This document shows, piece after piece, positions 31,858 through 42,158 of a DNA stretch of 64,000 bases. The position numbers were made by a program, and so were the translations under genes. The notes beneath the pieces were generated by a model. The model saw nothing but the letters and a program-made list of their open reading frames with translations, was not told the DNA's origin and did not search any database. Within the stretch, counting starts at the first letter, position 1, and every line of letters begins with the position of its first letter. This DNA comes from Cytophagaceae bacterium (GTDB lineage: Bacteria > Bacteroidota > Bacteroidia > Cytophagales > JAIYAX01), in contig JAIYAX010000011.1 of the NCBI GenBank assembly GCA_027488815.1, positions 57,161 through 121,160 on the forward strand, written 5' to 3'.

Positions 31858-32668
31858 ACGATTTCTAGCAGTCAGCCTTCTTCTTTCTGTTGGCCTGCTT
31901 TTTTCTAGCGGATGTGACCGTGATAAGGACGGCTCAGTGACGGACATCAACGTCTTTTCAAAAAATGATGACAAACAATTGGGTGCTCAGGTTGCTGCTG
32001 AAATAGACGCAAATCCAAGCCAGTATCCCCAATTAGACTCTGCCAACAATGTGGCTGCCTACCAGTACATCTATAGCATGAGGGATCAAATACTGAACAG
32101 CACCGATTTGCAATTCAAAAACGACTTTATCTGGCGCATACGAATCATTCGTGACGACAATACACTCAATGCCTTCTGCACTCCCGGAGGCTACATTTAT
32201 GTTTACACCGGACTGATCAAGTACCTTGACAGTGCTTCAAACCTGGCCGGAGTACTGGCCCATGAGATAGCTCACGCAGATAAAAGACATTCGACCGATG
32301 CCCTTACCCGCCAATATGGCATTAGCGTACTTCTCCAGATTGTTCTTGGAAACAACCAGGGCACTCTAACTCAAATCGCCAATAACTTGCTTAGTCTAGC
32401 CTACAGCAGAAATGCGGAGACCCAGGCAGATGAATTTTCCGTACGTTACCTCTGCAGCAGTAGCTTCAATGCTGATGGGGCTGCGGGCTTTTTCCAAAAA
32501 CTGATTGATTCAGGGAACAACTGTGCGACTGCCTTTTTTAGCACACACCCATGCCCAGATAATCGTGTGGCAAACATTAGAAATCAGAGGCTTACCCGAA
32601 ACTGCGGCACCAAACAAGAGCCTTTGCAGCCGCTGAGTTATGCCGGGTTTAAAGCCCTTCTCCCTTAA
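31847..32668 (+). CDS. M48 family metalloprotease lipoprotein
   Basis: Lipobox LLFSSGC, zinc motif VLAHEIAHADKRH, ETQADEFSVRYL. Confidence 0.9.
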   Translation: MNFKRFLAVSLLLSVGLLFSSGCDRDKDGSVTDINVFSKNDDKQLGAQVAAEIDANPSQYPQLDSANNVAAYQYIYSMRDQILNSTDLQFKNDFIWRIRIIRDDNTLNAFCTPGGYIYVYTGLIKYLDSASNLAGVLAHEIAHADKRHSTDALTRQYGISVLLQIVLGNNQGTLTQIANNLLSLAYSRNAETQADEFSVRYLCSSSFNADGAAGFFQKLIDSGNNCATAFFSTHPCPDNRVANIRNQRLTRNCGTKQEPLQPLSYAGFKALLP

Positions 32669-32688
32669 AAAGGAAAAGCTGAACTTGC

Positions 32689-32820
32689 CTAGAGGCTAAG
32701 TAAAACGCCTACTTCAAAGGCAATAAAGGCCATCGCAACTAAAATCACGACCAGGCCTTCAACAAGTCTCAAAACCATCGGATTAGAGCTCGTTCTCAAT
32801 TGATACATCATCTTTCTCAT
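32689..32820 (-). CDS. Candidate 43-aa single-TM small protein (not in supplied ORF track)
   Basis: MRKMMYQLRTSSNPMVLRLVEGLVVILVAMAFIAFEVGVLLSL*, read by eye on the - strand. Confidence 0.5.
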   Translation of the reverse strand: MRKMMYQLRTSSNPMVLRLVEGLVVILVAMAFIAFEVGVLLSL

Positions 32821-32955
32821 ACAACGGTTGTTTTAAGTTTAAAACTTACATTGAACCAATTGGAACCGAATTTTGCAAAAGCCTTGCCAAATTCAAAGAA
32901 ATGATTTTCCACATTCAACAGAATGTGAAAAGAGCGATCAATCTTTTAAAAAAAT

Positions 32956-33975
32956 CTAAAAACTTACATGTAAAAAGACCGGAAAATGGTCGCTGTAACC
33001 GCCTTGATACCTTCGTCCTGCATAGGTTCTGTAGGGCCGACCAACTGATTTTTCTTGCTTGTCTTGCAAAAAATGAGGCCTAAATACTTGAAATTTAAGC
33101 ACTTTCATCCTGCTTGAAGCGGCTTTTTGAGGCTGGTAATACAGAATTTGGTCAAACATATTCCATTTGCCACGGTACTCCAGGGAGCCTATGGAGTCGG
33201 GAATCCATACAGCAACTGAAGGGTTCTGCCATTTGGCCGTGATGGCCTGATTTAGATTTAGCAAGCTGCTGTCTACCGGATCATCGTTAAAATCTCCCAT
33301 CAGAAAAAAGCTGGCTTCGGGCTGCTGAGCACGAATGGATTGAACCGCATCTTTCAACTGATTGGAGGCAACCATCCGCTTCGGAACGGTCTTTTCCTCC
33401 CCTCCTACCCGTGATGGCCAATGATTGACAAAAAAGTAAACTTTGGACTTGCTTTTCCACTGCCCACCCACCATCAAAATATCTCTGGAACCTTTTTCAT
33501 TTTCCTCGTCACCTGTATTGACTGGAAACAATTTGGTTTCTGAGGGTTTGAAAACAGCTGCCTTATAAATGAGAGCCACATCAATACCTCTTGGGTCAGG
33601 TGAGTCAAAATGGATGATTTCATAGCCTTTGGTACTTAAAGCCGGGCTGAGCAACAGGTCCTGGAGCACTTTCCTATTTTCGACTTCACATACGCCCAAT
33701 ACCTCTGGTCCATCAGCATCCCCCAATTGCTGTATGACTTCTGAAAGGTTGGCTAGTTTTTGCTTATAGCGATCCGGAGTCCACTTTTTTTCAGAGTCAG
33801 GTAAAAACTCATTGTCGTTTGAATGGGGATCGTCATCGGTATCAAATAAATTTTCAAGATTGTAAAAAGCAATCGTATGAACTTTTGCTTTTTTGCCTTG
33901 CTGAGCAACCAAAGGAAAGAAGTTGATCAACACGATCAAGGATGAGGCAGCAAATCGAATGAACACTTTTTCCAT
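32956..33975 (-). CDS. Endonuclease/exonuclease/phosphatase family protein, secreted
   Basis: IAFYNLENLFDTDDDP, LGVCEVENRKVL, FLMGDFNDDPVDSSL, GGYSDHFPVFLHV; signal peptide after ATG at 33975. Confidence 0.88.
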   Translation of the reverse strand: MEKVFIRFAASSLIVLINFFPLVAQQGKKAKVHTIAFYNLENLFDTDDDPHSNDNEFLPDSEKKWTPDRYKQKLANLSEVIQQLGDADGPEVLGVCEVENRKVLQDLLLSPALSTKGYEIIHFDSPDPRGIDVALIYKAAVFKPSETKLFPVNTGDEENEKGSRDILMVGGQWKSKSKVYFFVNHWPSRVGGEEKTVPKRMVASNQLKDAVQSIRAQQPEASFFLMGDFNDDPVDSSLLNLNQAITAKWQNPSVAVWIPDSIGSLEYRGKWNMFDQILYYQPQKAASSRMKVLKFQVFRPHFLQDKQEKSVGRPYRTYAGRRYQGGYSDHFPVFLHVSF

Positions 33976-34047
33976 GTGAGCAATTTGACCAGGATTTTCA
34001 AAAGCGAAAAACAAAACTGAATTTGCGCCTTCATTTATTTTCCACAA

Positions 34048-34389
34048 ATGAAAAAATCAGAAATCACCTTTAGCATTACGCTTGATCATAACAATATTCC
34101 GGAAACGCTTAGCTGGCAAGCAACCGATAGCCCTGAAGGTGCAGCACCTCAACAGGTAAGAACAGTAGCCATTTCCATTTGGGATCACTTAAGCCAGGGC
34201 ACCATGAAAATTGACCTTTGGACAAAAGAAATGGAAGTGCCTGACATGAAGCGCTTTGTGATTGATAGTATAGGTGGGCTCGGAGAATCTCTTAAAACTG
34301 CTACTGGTGATCAGTTGATGCATCAGCAAATCATGGCACTATGTGACAGTCTGATGGATCATGTAAAAAAAGAAGGGAAGTCTGCTTAA
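34048..34389 (+). CDS. gldC: Gliding motility protein GldC
   Basis: SEITFSITLDHNNIPETLSWQATDSPE...ISIWDHLSQGTMKIDLWTKEMEVPDMKRF. Confidence 0.88.
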   Translation: MKKSEITFSITLDHNNIPETLSWQATDSPEGAAPQQVRTVAISIWDHLSQGTMKIDLWTKEMEVPDMKRFVIDSIGGLGESLKTATGDQLMHQQIMALCDSLMDHVKKEGKSA

Positions 34390-35513
34390 GCTCTTTTTTT
34401 GCCGGACTTAAGGTAGCCCAGCATCAGTTCAGCTGTAATTTTAGAAGCACCCGATTTTCCCATTTTAACTGCAAGTGTATCATAATCAAGCAATTGCTTT
34501 TTCCTAGTTAAACTTTCGGGTTGGATTTTACTCAATTCTTCAATCACTCTTTTGAGGTGGTATTCCTTCTGGATCAACTCTGTCACCACTGCGCCTTCAG
34601 CAATAAGATTGACCAGTGAGATATACTTTACTTTGATGAGCATCTTAGCTAAAAAATAAGAAATCGGACTTGTTTTATATACCACTACCTGAGGTACTTT
34701 AAGCAATGCTGTTTCCAATGTTGCGGTACCACTTGTGACAAGGGCAAGCTTACTTCGGGTAAGCACTTCGTATGCCTGATCATAGACTAGATGAACATTT
34801 TTCAACCCTAAAGCCGGGGCATAAACCTCTGAGGGCACATTACTCACCCCGGCGATGATCAGATGATATCCGGAAAAATGCTGCGCTAGTCCAGGAACCA
34901 TTGAAACCATAGCACTGATCTCCTGATGCCTGCTTCCCGGTAATAAGGCCAGCCAAGGTTTGTCCTCGGGAAGTTGTTGCTTTTGAGGCATTTGAGGGTC
35001 TGAATGAAAGTCAGCAATGGCATCAAGCACGGGATTGCCTATATAGTCTGCCTCCATTCCGAATTTGGCAAAAAAACTCTTTTCAAAAGGTAGAATTACA
35101 AAAAGCCGATCGACAGTTTTTTTTAGCTTGTAAGCCCTGGAGGTATTCCATGCCCAAATCTTTGGAGTGATGTAGTAGTACACCGGTATTCCGGCACCTT
35201 TAAGCTTTGCCGCAAGGCGCATGTTAAATCCGCCGTAATCAATCAGAATGACTACATCAGGCTTCCATTGCCTGATCTTCTCGTTGGTAGCTGAAAGATA
35301 GCCCAGAATTTTAGGCAATTTGAACAAGACCTCGGCAAAACCCATGACAGCCAGACGTTCATAGGGTAGAAAAAGGCGGGCTCCTGCTTCAGTTGATAAC
35401 GCTCCCCCAATGCCTTCAATTTCAGATTCCTGATCCTGCTTTCTGAGTTCTTTGATCAGGTTAGAGGCATGCAGATCCCCTGATCGCTCTCCTGCAACAA
35501 AAAAGTACTTCAT
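34386..35513 (-). CDS. lpxB: Lipid-A-disaccharide synthase
   Basis: FVAGERSGDLHASNLI, GIGGALSTEAGARL, YYITPKIWAW, LLPGSRHQEI. Confidence 0.95.
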   Translation of the reverse strand: MKYFFVAGERSGDLHASNLIKELRKQDQESEIEGIGGALSTEAGARLFLPYERLAVMGFAEVLFKLPKILGYLSATNEKIRQWKPDVVILIDYGGFNMRLAAKLKGAGIPVYYYITPKIWAWNTSRAYKLKKTVDRLFVILPFEKSFFAKFGMEADYIGNPVLDAIADFHSDPQMPQKQQLPEDKPWLALLPGSRHQEISAMVSMVPGLAQHFSGYHLIIAGVSNVPSEVYAPALGLKNVHLVYDQAYEVLTRSKLALVTSGTATLETALLKVPQVVVYKTSPISYFLAKMLIKVKYISLVNLIAEGAVVTELIQKEYHLKRVIEELSKIQPESLTRKKQLLDYDTLAVKMGKSGASKITAELMLGYLKSGKKRA

Positions 35514-35519
35514 GGTAGC

Positions 35520-36974
35520 CTATTTGGCACCACTGCTTTTTTCACGCTCCTTGTCCCTCAGGTAAAAATCAATCAGCTCAGAAATTCGGTCGATTTCGAT
35601 CTGTTTGGCGATGATTTTCTTTTTGCTGTCGAGTACGAATACTCTTGGGGTAGCAGGGATATCATAATCTCTTCTGAATTCCGACTCATAGTTGGGATCC
35701 CATCCATTGATCCAGTCCAGATTCTCACTTTGAATAAAGTCCCTCCATTTCTTTTCTTCAGTGGCGATATCTATTGCAATCACTTCGATATCAACACCTT
35801 TGGCTTTCATTTGATCATAAGCCTTTTTCAGTTTGGGAGTCTCCTTTTTGCAATGCCCACAGTCGGGATCATAGAAAAACAACACCACAAACTCTTTGGG
35901 CAGGCTATACAAATTGACCTTGGTTCCTTTGTCTGTTGTCACCTTAAAAGGAGGTGCAGGCTTGTCAAGAAGCGTCTTCCTGAATTTGTTGGCCTGATCT
36001 TTCATTCGGTACAGGTTAGTCTCATCAACCCAGGAAGCAAGGCCTGTCGCATAGTATTTATCAACAATGTGCACATAAACTGCATCCATCCCCATCAGAT
36101 TGGATTTTACATATTCATTGAGGATGTAGACCACCAGATACCTGAATATATCCGTTCCCGGACGGGTTTTAGAGATCAGGTAATCGGTTTCATATATCAC
36201 ACTATCAGGAAGTTGTAAAACCAGATTTTTAAGGTAATACTCTACTTTCTTGTTGAAGATGGGAGTGCGGATCAGTCTGTCATCCCCAAAGTCCATACTG
36301 TCAAAAAAATGGGATTTGAAATAACGGTAATTGAAAGAACTATCAATGCTGCCATCTGCTTTCCTGGGTGGATCTGGCACAATGGGGTCATCCATCATTT
36401 TGAAAATCTTGGAGATCAGTGTACCCTGGTTTTGATCGATCAATTCACGACGGAAAACCTTGAGCGCCGAGTCAATTCCACGCAACTGATTACGGTAATA
36501 AGCCATGGAATCAGGCAGAGATTCAAACTGCTTCAGCTTGTCGGTAATGCGGGCACCATCGGTTTGTATGCTGATGACTTTACCCAAATGCTGGTAAAAG
36601 ACTGTATTTTCAACTGAGTTCTTGATCTTCATGGACTTGATCGGATCTTTTAGATCTGTCTCGATGCTGAAGGTCGGCTCGTTGATGATGACTTCGAAGT
36701 ACGTTTTATCCGGGAAGATCACCAGGTAAATCCCTCCGGTGAGCGGATCCTTGCCCTTGAAAGTAAAGCGGCCTTTGCTGTCCACTCGTGCGCTGTCCTT
36801 GAGGTAAGTGGCTCCTGCGAAGTAATTACCCAGTTTTACGACAGTGTCTTGCAGACCTTTTACATAAAAGTCGTATTTGTAGCCCTGAGCTATACTCGTA
36901 TGGCTCAGCAGAAAGGCAAAAAGCAGTAATACGAATAGCTTTACTCCTTTTGTCTTATCCAAAGTACTCCACAT
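35520..36974 (-). CDS. TlpA-like thiol-disulfide protein with DUF4369/DUF5106-type N-terminus
   Basis: FFYDPDCGHCKKETPKLKKAYDQMK thioredoxin-like motif; signal peptide; ATG at 36974. Confidence 0.8.
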   Translation of the reverse strand: MWSTLDKTKGVKLFVLLLFAFLLSHTSIAQGYKYDFYVKGLQDTVVKLGNYFAGATYLKDSARVDSKGRFTFKGKDPLTGGIYLVIFPDKTYFEVIINEPTFSIETDLKDPIKSMKIKNSVENTVFYQHLGKVISIQTDGARITDKLKQFESLPDSMAYYRNQLRGIDSALKVFRRELIDQNQGTLISKIFKMMDDPIVPDPPRKADGSIDSSFNYRYFKSHFFDSMDFGDDRLIRTPIFNKKVEYYLKNLVLQLPDSVIYETDYLISKTRPGTDIFRYLVVYILNEYVKSNLMGMDAVYVHIVDKYYATGLASWVDETNLYRMKDQANKFRKTLLDKPAPPFKVTTDKGTKVNLYSLPKEFVVLFFYDPDCGHCKKETPKLKKAYDQMKAKGVDIEVIAIDIATEEKKWRDFIQSENLDWINGWDPNYESEFRRDYDIPATPRVFVLDSKKKIIAKQIEIDRISELIDFYLRDKEREKSSGAK

Positions 36975-37371
36975 AATTTTTAGGTGTTTCAACTAATTTA
37001 ATTCGATGCAATTTCGCCCTTGAGTTTTGAGCTGCCAGCTCTTTTTCAAGGATTTTCCAAATCTCCATCACCAGTATCTCACAACTCGCCAGCTTGTCTT
37101 TCATAAAGTCAACATCCAGATTGATGTTTTTATGATCCAGACGATCAACTATGCTGCTTTTAATGAGCTTACCCAATACTTTCAGGTCAATCACAAATCC
37201 AGTGTCCGGATCGGGTGTCCCTTTGACAGTGACGATCAGTTCAAAGTTATGCCCATGCCAGTTCTCATTGGCGCAGGGTCCAAATACTTCTTCGTTCTTC
37301 TCCTTCGACCAGTTTGGGTTGTAAAGCTTATGGGCAGCGTTGAAATGCTCTTTCCGGGTTACGAAAATCAT
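36955..37371 (-). CDS. 6-pyruvoyl-tetrahydropterin synthase / QueD-like
   Basis: EHFNAAHKLYN, CANENWHGHNFELIVTVKG, DLKVLGKLIKSSIVDRLDHKNIN. Confidence 0.88.
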   Translation of the reverse strand: MIFVTRKEHFNAAHKLYNPNWSKEKNEEVFGPCANENWHGHNFELIVTVKGTPDPDTGFVIDLKVLGKLIKSSIVDRLDHKNINLDVDFMKDKLASCEILVMEIWKILEKELAAQNSRAKLHRIKLVETPKNYVEYFG

Positions 37372-37498
37372 CCTTGAATATGAGGTGATGTATAACTGCA
37401 AATATAGGCAGTAAGTTGGGCCAATGGTGATCCATGTGAACAGAACTCATGGATAGCGCAAGCTTTTCCTACCTTTGAGACTTATTCTTTTATCGATC

Positions 37499-38470
37499 AT
37501 GATCATAGTTACAGGTGCAGCAGGTTTCATAGGTAGCTGCTTATGTCATTATCTCTCAAGTCAATTTTCTGAGCCTTTGGTAGCTGTCGATGACTTTAGC
37601 AGACCCGATAAATCAGAAAACCTGAATGGCCTGCAGCTTCATGCACGTGTGGACAGAGATCAATTTATGTCCTGGCTTAAACTGAATGGGGCAAACGTTT
37701 CCTTTGTTTTTCACATCGGTGCCCGCACTGATACAACGGAATTTGACATGGCTGTTTTTGAGAAGCTGAACATCAATTATTCAAAAGATCTTTGGAAATG
37801 GTGCGCCGACCATCAAGTTCCTATGGTTTATGCATCATCGGCAGCAACCTATGGCTTGGGTGAGCTCGGCTACGTTGATGACGAAGGAATAGTAGACCGG
37901 CTGAAGCCATTAAACCCCTATGGTGACAGTAAAAACCTGTTTGATCAATGGGCCATCAGGCAGGAAAACACCCCTCCTTTCTGGGCCGGATTGAAGTTTT
38001 TTAATGTGTATGGGCCAAATGAATACCACAAAGGCAGGATGGCCTCCGTCATTTTTCATGCTTTCAGGCAAATCGAAGCCACGGGGCAAATGAAGCTGTT
38101 TCGAAGCCACCGGGCAGACTACAGCGATGGTGGGCAAAAAAGAGATTTTGTATATGTGAAAGATGTGCTTTCTGTGTGCAGGTACATGTATGAAAAAAGG
38201 CCTGCGAATGGGATCTATAATTTGGGAAGTGGGATCGCAAGAACATTCCTTGACCTGGCTACTCAAACCTTCAAAGCAATGGAGAAACCTGTGCAAATCA
38301 CATTCATTGATACTCCTGAGGATATCCGTGACAAATACCAGTATTTCACGGAGGCAGATATGGGCAAACTGATCAGATCAGGATACGAACTGCCTTTTCA
38401 TTCGCTGGAGGAAGGTGTGCATGACTATGTGATCCATTATTTGATGAAAAACCAATACTATCGCTCATGA
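37499..38470 (+). CDS. hldD: ADP-glyceromanno-heptose 6-epimerase
   Basis: MIIVTGAAGFIGSCLCHYL, YASSAATYGLGE, FFNVYGPNEYHKGRMASVIFHAF. Confidence 0.92.
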   Translation: MIIVTGAAGFIGSCLCHYLSSQFSEPLVAVDDFSRPDKSENLNGLQLHARVDRDQFMSWLKLNGANVSFVFHIGARTDTTEFDMAVFEKLNINYSKDLWKWCADHQVPMVYASSAATYGLGELGYVDDEGIVDRLKPLNPYGDSKNLFDQWAIRQENTPPFWAGLKFFNVYGPNEYHKGRMASVIFHAFRQIEATGQMKLFRSHRADYSDGGQKRDFVYVKDVLSVCRYMYEKRPANGIYNLGSGIARTFLDLATQTFKAMEKPVQITFIDTPEDIRDKYQYFTEADMGKLIRSGYELPFHSLEEGVHDYVIHYLMKNQYYRS

Positions 38471-39702
38471 GCCCTCAGAATTGGCTGTTGATTATAATTG
38501 CTCTGGTCCTTTTCGATTTTGTCTGGAACACTTTTCTAGGGCTGTTGAATCAGTTATCTAAACCCGCACAACTGCCTCAGGAGTTGGATGGACTGATGAC
38601 TGAAGCCGAGTTTGCAAACGCTCAGCGTTACCAAAAAGAACATTTCAATCTGGATCTGTTGTCCTCTTGTCTAGGCATTGGGCTTACGTTGCTAATATTG
38701 TTCAATGGCTGGCTTGGGGAATGGGCTGATTATTCCCGGACATTAATTACAAGTCCTCAGTTTTCATTCTTGTTGTTTATTGCAGTACCTGCCTTGCTTT
38801 CTGACCTTATCGGATTGCCATTTGCTCTATACTCAACTTTTGTAATTGAGGCCAAATACGGATTTAACAAGACAAGTCCCGGGCTTTTTGTGATCGATAA
38901 GCTGAAAGGCTATGCAATGGCCATGTTGATTGGTGGTGGTCTGCTTTTGTTGCTGTTCTGGTTGATCAGCACCCTTGGCTCCCAGTTCTGGCTTTGGTTT
39001 TGGCTCATCGCTTTTTTGCTTATCGTGCTGCTCAACACGTTTTATACTTCCTGGATTTTGCCTTTGTTCAACAAACTTAGCCCCTTGCCGGATGGTGAAC
39101 TGAGAGATGCCATTGTCGGTTATTGCCAATCTGTGCAATTTCCACTCTCTCAGTTGTTCGTGATGGATGGCTCAAAAAGAAGCACCAAGGCCAACGCCTT
39201 CTTCTCAGGATTGGGTAAACAAAAGAAAATTGTTCTCTACGATACCCTCACCCAAGGCTACAGCACAGAAGAAATAGTAGCAGTGATCGCCCATGAAACA
39301 GGGCATTACCAAAAGAAACATATTTATCAGGGCCTGATTTTCTCCTCTCTTCAAATGGGTATCATGCTCTATTTGCTGGGATTTTTGATTGGAAGCACGG
39401 AGATCAGTCAGGCCCTAGGGGCCAAAGATGCCCATATTGGGCTCAACCTGATTGCCTTCGGATTGCTTTTCAGCCCATTGCTGATGTTGATCGGGCTGGC
39501 CGGCAACCTCATGAGCCGTAAGAATGAGTACGAGGCTGACCGATATGCCAGGGAAACGTTTGGCGCAAAGGCATTGGTCACGGCGCTCAAAAAACTTCAC
39601 AAAGACAGCCTGAGCAATCTCAGTCCTCATCCGCTCTATGTGTTTTTCCATTATTCTCATCCCAGTCTTTTGCAGAGGATCAGGGCTCTGAACCAAGCCT
39701 AA
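38467..39702 (+). CDS. M48 family (Ste24/CAAX prenyl protease-like) metallopeptidase
   Basis: VIAHETGHYQKKH, NEYEADRYARE, multiple TMs. Confidence 0.92.
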   Translation: MSPQNWLLIIIALVLFDFVWNTFLGLLNQLSKPAQLPQELDGLMTEAEFANAQRYQKEHFNLDLLSSCLGIGLTLLILFNGWLGEWADYSRTLITSPQFSFLLFIAVPALLSDLIGLPFALYSTFVIEAKYGFNKTSPGLFVIDKLKGYAMAMLIGGGLLLLLFWLISTLGSQFWLWFWLIAFLLIVLLNTFYTSWILPLFNKLSPLPDGELRDAIVGYCQSVQFPLSQLFVMDGSKRSTKANAFFSGLGKQKKIVLYDTLTQGYSTEEIVAVIAHETGHYQKKHIYQGLIFSSLQMGIMLYLLGFLIGSTEISQALGAKDAHIGLNLIAFGLLFSPLLMLIGLAGNLMSRKNEYEADRYARETFGAKALVTALKKLHKDSLSNLSPHPLYVFFHYSHPSLLQRIRALNQA

Positions 39703-40931
39703 TGCCTGCAAGGATCAAGAAAGTGTTAATTGAGGCCTACAGCGGTCTGGCCAAAGAGGTATGGATACTTTCCGCTGTGATGTTGATCAATCGGGTGGGC
39801 AGTATGGTTGTGCCCTTTCTAAGCGTTTACCTTGCGGCATCCTTAGGCTACTCTTACTCTCAGGTTGGTTGGATACTGAGCATATATGGAATAGGGTCCA
39901 TAGCCGGCACCTTCATTGGCGGCTGGTTGACGGATCGCTGGGGACATTACCGGTTACAATCCATCAGTTTGTTGTTGTCAGGGGTATTTCTGCTCATTTT
40001 GTCTCAGCTCAAAGACTTTTTGCCTTTGTTGATCGGTGTAGGATTGTTTAGCATCATCTCAGAGACTTTAAGACCTGCAAATGCCAGTGCTATTGCATTT
40101 TACGCCAAACCGGAAACACTTACCCGCTCCTTTTCCCTTAATCGCATGTCTGTGAACTTGGGCTTTTCCATGGGCCCGGCAGCCGGTGGTTTTTTAGCCT
40201 CTATCTCCTACCAATGGCTATTTTTGGTTGATGCCATCACCTGTATGGTGGCAGGCTTGCTCTTTATTTGGGCGCTGAGGCCTGCCAAAGGGGCGGATGG
40301 AAAGCGCTTGAAACATGAGATTGCAGCGAAGGCCCCAAACTCAAAAGCCTACAAAGATCTCCGATTTCTGTTTTTCGTTGTGATGGTCGTGCTGTTTGCA
40401 ATCTCCTTTATGCAATTGCTTGTTACGCTACCACTTTATTATAAACAAGAGTATCAACTCAGTGAATTTCATATCGGCTTGTTACTTGCTCTCAATGGAG
40501 CCATCGTATTCTTTGCTGAAATGCTGCTCGTGTATCTGCTGGGTGAGAAAGTCAAGCCTTCCCGGCTCATCTTGCTGGGCACACTGCTCAATGGGCTTTC
40601 TTTTTTAATGCTTGGACTCTGGCAGGGCATTCCTTTGCTTGTGATGAGCATGGTCGTGTTGAGCATAGCGGAAATCTTGGCCATGCCCTACATGGCCTCC
40701 CTTACGGTGAAACGTGCCGGTGCGGGAAGTACTGGCAGCTACCTCGGCTGGTATGCTGCGGCTTACTCCATTGGTCATGTGTTAGCTCCACTTTTAGGAA
40801 CCAATATGGTCAAATGGGCCGGATATGATGCCCTTTGGTACACTTGCTTTGGCATATGCCTGCTTTCGATGCTGGGTTTTTATGCCGTCCTGAAAAAATG
40901 GGAACCGGCCTATAAAGAAAAAGGCCTCTGA
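39702..40931 (+). CDS. MFS transporter
   Basis: 12-TM pattern, GGWLTDRWGHYRLQ motif A. Confidence 0.9.
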   Translation: MPARIKKVLIEAYSGLAKEVWILSAVMLINRVGSMVVPFLSVYLAASLGYSYSQVGWILSIYGIGSIAGTFIGGWLTDRWGHYRLQSISLLLSGVFLLILSQLKDFLPLLIGVGLFSIISETLRPANASAIAFYAKPETLTRSFSLNRMSVNLGFSMGPAAGGFLASISYQWLFLVDAITCMVAGLLFIWALRPAKGADGKRLKHEIAAKAPNSKAYKDLRFLFFVVMVVLFAISFMQLLVTLPLYYKQEYQLSEFHIGLLLALNGAIVFFAEMLLVYLLGEKVKPSRLILLGTLLNGLSFLMLGLWQGIPLLVMSMVVLSIAEILAMPYMASLTVKRAGAGSTGSYLGWYAAAYSIGHVLAPLLGTNMVKWAGYDALWYTCFGICLLSMLGFYAVLKKWEPAYKEKGL

Positions 40932-40945
40932 AAAAGAGGCCCTTT
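40921..40945. terminator. Bidirectional hairpin between MFS gene and rplI
   Basis: AAGGCCTC-tgaaaaa-GAGGCC. Confidence 0.6.
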
Positions 40946-40975
40946 ACGAGTATAACAAACTAACTTGATGATTTC

Positions 40976-41419
40976 TTAATCAGCTACTACCCTGAATTTC
41001 ACCTCGTGCTTCACTTCTTTGTGAAGATCAAGTGTAGCACTGTAGTCTCCCAGCATCTTGATGTCGCCTTTCAGATTGATGTTTTTACGATCGATCGAAA
41101 AACCTCTGTTTTTCAAGGCATCAGATATTTGTAGGGTGGTGATGGCTCCGAAAATCTTGCCTGTCTCTCCTGCTTTTGCCGGGATTTCAAGCAACAGGTC
41201 TCCGATTCTGGCTGCAAGTGCCATAGCGTCCTGCTTGATCTTTTCCGCTTTGTGGGCTGCCTGCTTCACATTCTCAGAGATCACTTTGCGATTTGAGTCT
41301 GTAGCCAGAATGGCAAGGCCTTGTGGCAATAAATAATTACGGCCATAGCCGGGGCGTACCTTTACAATATCGTTTTTGTAGCCCAGTCCTTTGATGTCTT
41401 CTTTTAAAATCAGTTCCAT
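40976..41419 (-). CDS. rplI: 50S ribosomal protein L9
   Basis: MELILKEDIKGLGYKNDIVKVRPGYGRNYLLPQGLA. Confidence 0.97.
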   Translation of the reverse strand: MELILKEDIKGLGYKNDIVKVRPGYGRNYLLPQGLAILATDSNRKVISENVKQAAHKAEKIKQDAMALAARIGDLLLEIPAKAGETGKIFGAITTLQISDALKNRGFSIDRKNINLKGDIKMLGDYSATLDLHKEVKHEVKFRVVAD

Positions 41420-41428
41420 GATTCAGAA

Positions 41429-41680
41429 TTATTTAAGGCCATCAGCTACGTAGGGCATCAAAGCCAAATGTCTTGCTTTTTTTACCGCCTGAGCTACTTT
41501 GCGCTGGTACTTCAGGCTGGTACCTGTCAGTCTGCGGGGCAGCAATTTACCTTGCTCATTTACAAATTTGAGTAGGAAACTGGCGTCTTTGTAGTCGATA
41601 TACTTGATACCGTTTTTCTTGAAACGGCAGTATTTCTTTTTTACTTCGGTGTTATGCACCGGTTCGTTTACGAGTGTCAT
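41429..41680 (-). CDS. rpsR: 30S ribosomal protein S18
   Basis: [60 protein letters not shown]. Confidence 0.97.
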   Translation of the reverse strand: MTLVNEPVHNTEVKKKYCRFKKNGIKYIDYKDASFLLKFVNEQGKLLPRRLTGTSLKYQRKVAQAVKKARHLALMPYVADGLK

Positions 41681-42045
41681 GCGGCTACTTCTCTTACAGG
41701 TTTGTTTTTCTCAAATGCACCGGAACGTCTTTTTTCATTGTACTGCACGGCATACTTATCCAGTGTAGTGGTCAGAAATCGCAACACTCGCTCGTCACGA
41801 CGATACTCGGTCTCCAGTACCGATACAGAAGAGCTTTTGCCCTTAAATTCAATCAGCGCATAAAAACCTGTGCTCTTTCCTTTGATCGGATACGCCAGAC
41901 TTTTGAGACCCCAATTTTCATCGTTGATCAGTTCGCACCCCTGATCGGTCAATACCTTTTTGAATTTTTCGACGGCATCCTTTGTCTGTGCTTCGGACAA
42001 AACGGGTGTTAGGATGATGACCGTCTCATAGTTTTTGATTTGCAT
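41677..42045 (-). CDS. rpsF: 30S ribosomal protein S6
   Basis: [29 protein letters not shown]6-S18-L9 operon. Confidence 0.96.
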   Translation of the reverse strand: MQIKNYETVIILTPVLSEAQTKDAVEKFKKVLTDQGCELINDENWGLKSLAYPIKGKSTGFYALIEFKGKSSSVSVLETEYRRDERVLRFLTTTLDKYAVQYNEKRRSGAFEKNKPVREVAA

Positions 42046-42103
42046 AAAAACCGTTTAAGACTTGTTTTTTTAAATGGAGCGCAAAGATAGTGCTTTGCTT
42101 ATA

Positions 42104-42140
42104 AATAAAAAAGCCTTCCCCTAAATTTTAAGGGAAGGCC
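42104..42140 (-). terminator. Rho-independent terminator downstream of 42159-43091
   Basis: GCCTTCCC...GGGAAGGC, followed on the - strand by TTTTTT. Confidence 0.8.
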
Positions 42141-42158
42141 ATGGGATGAACAGCTCAA

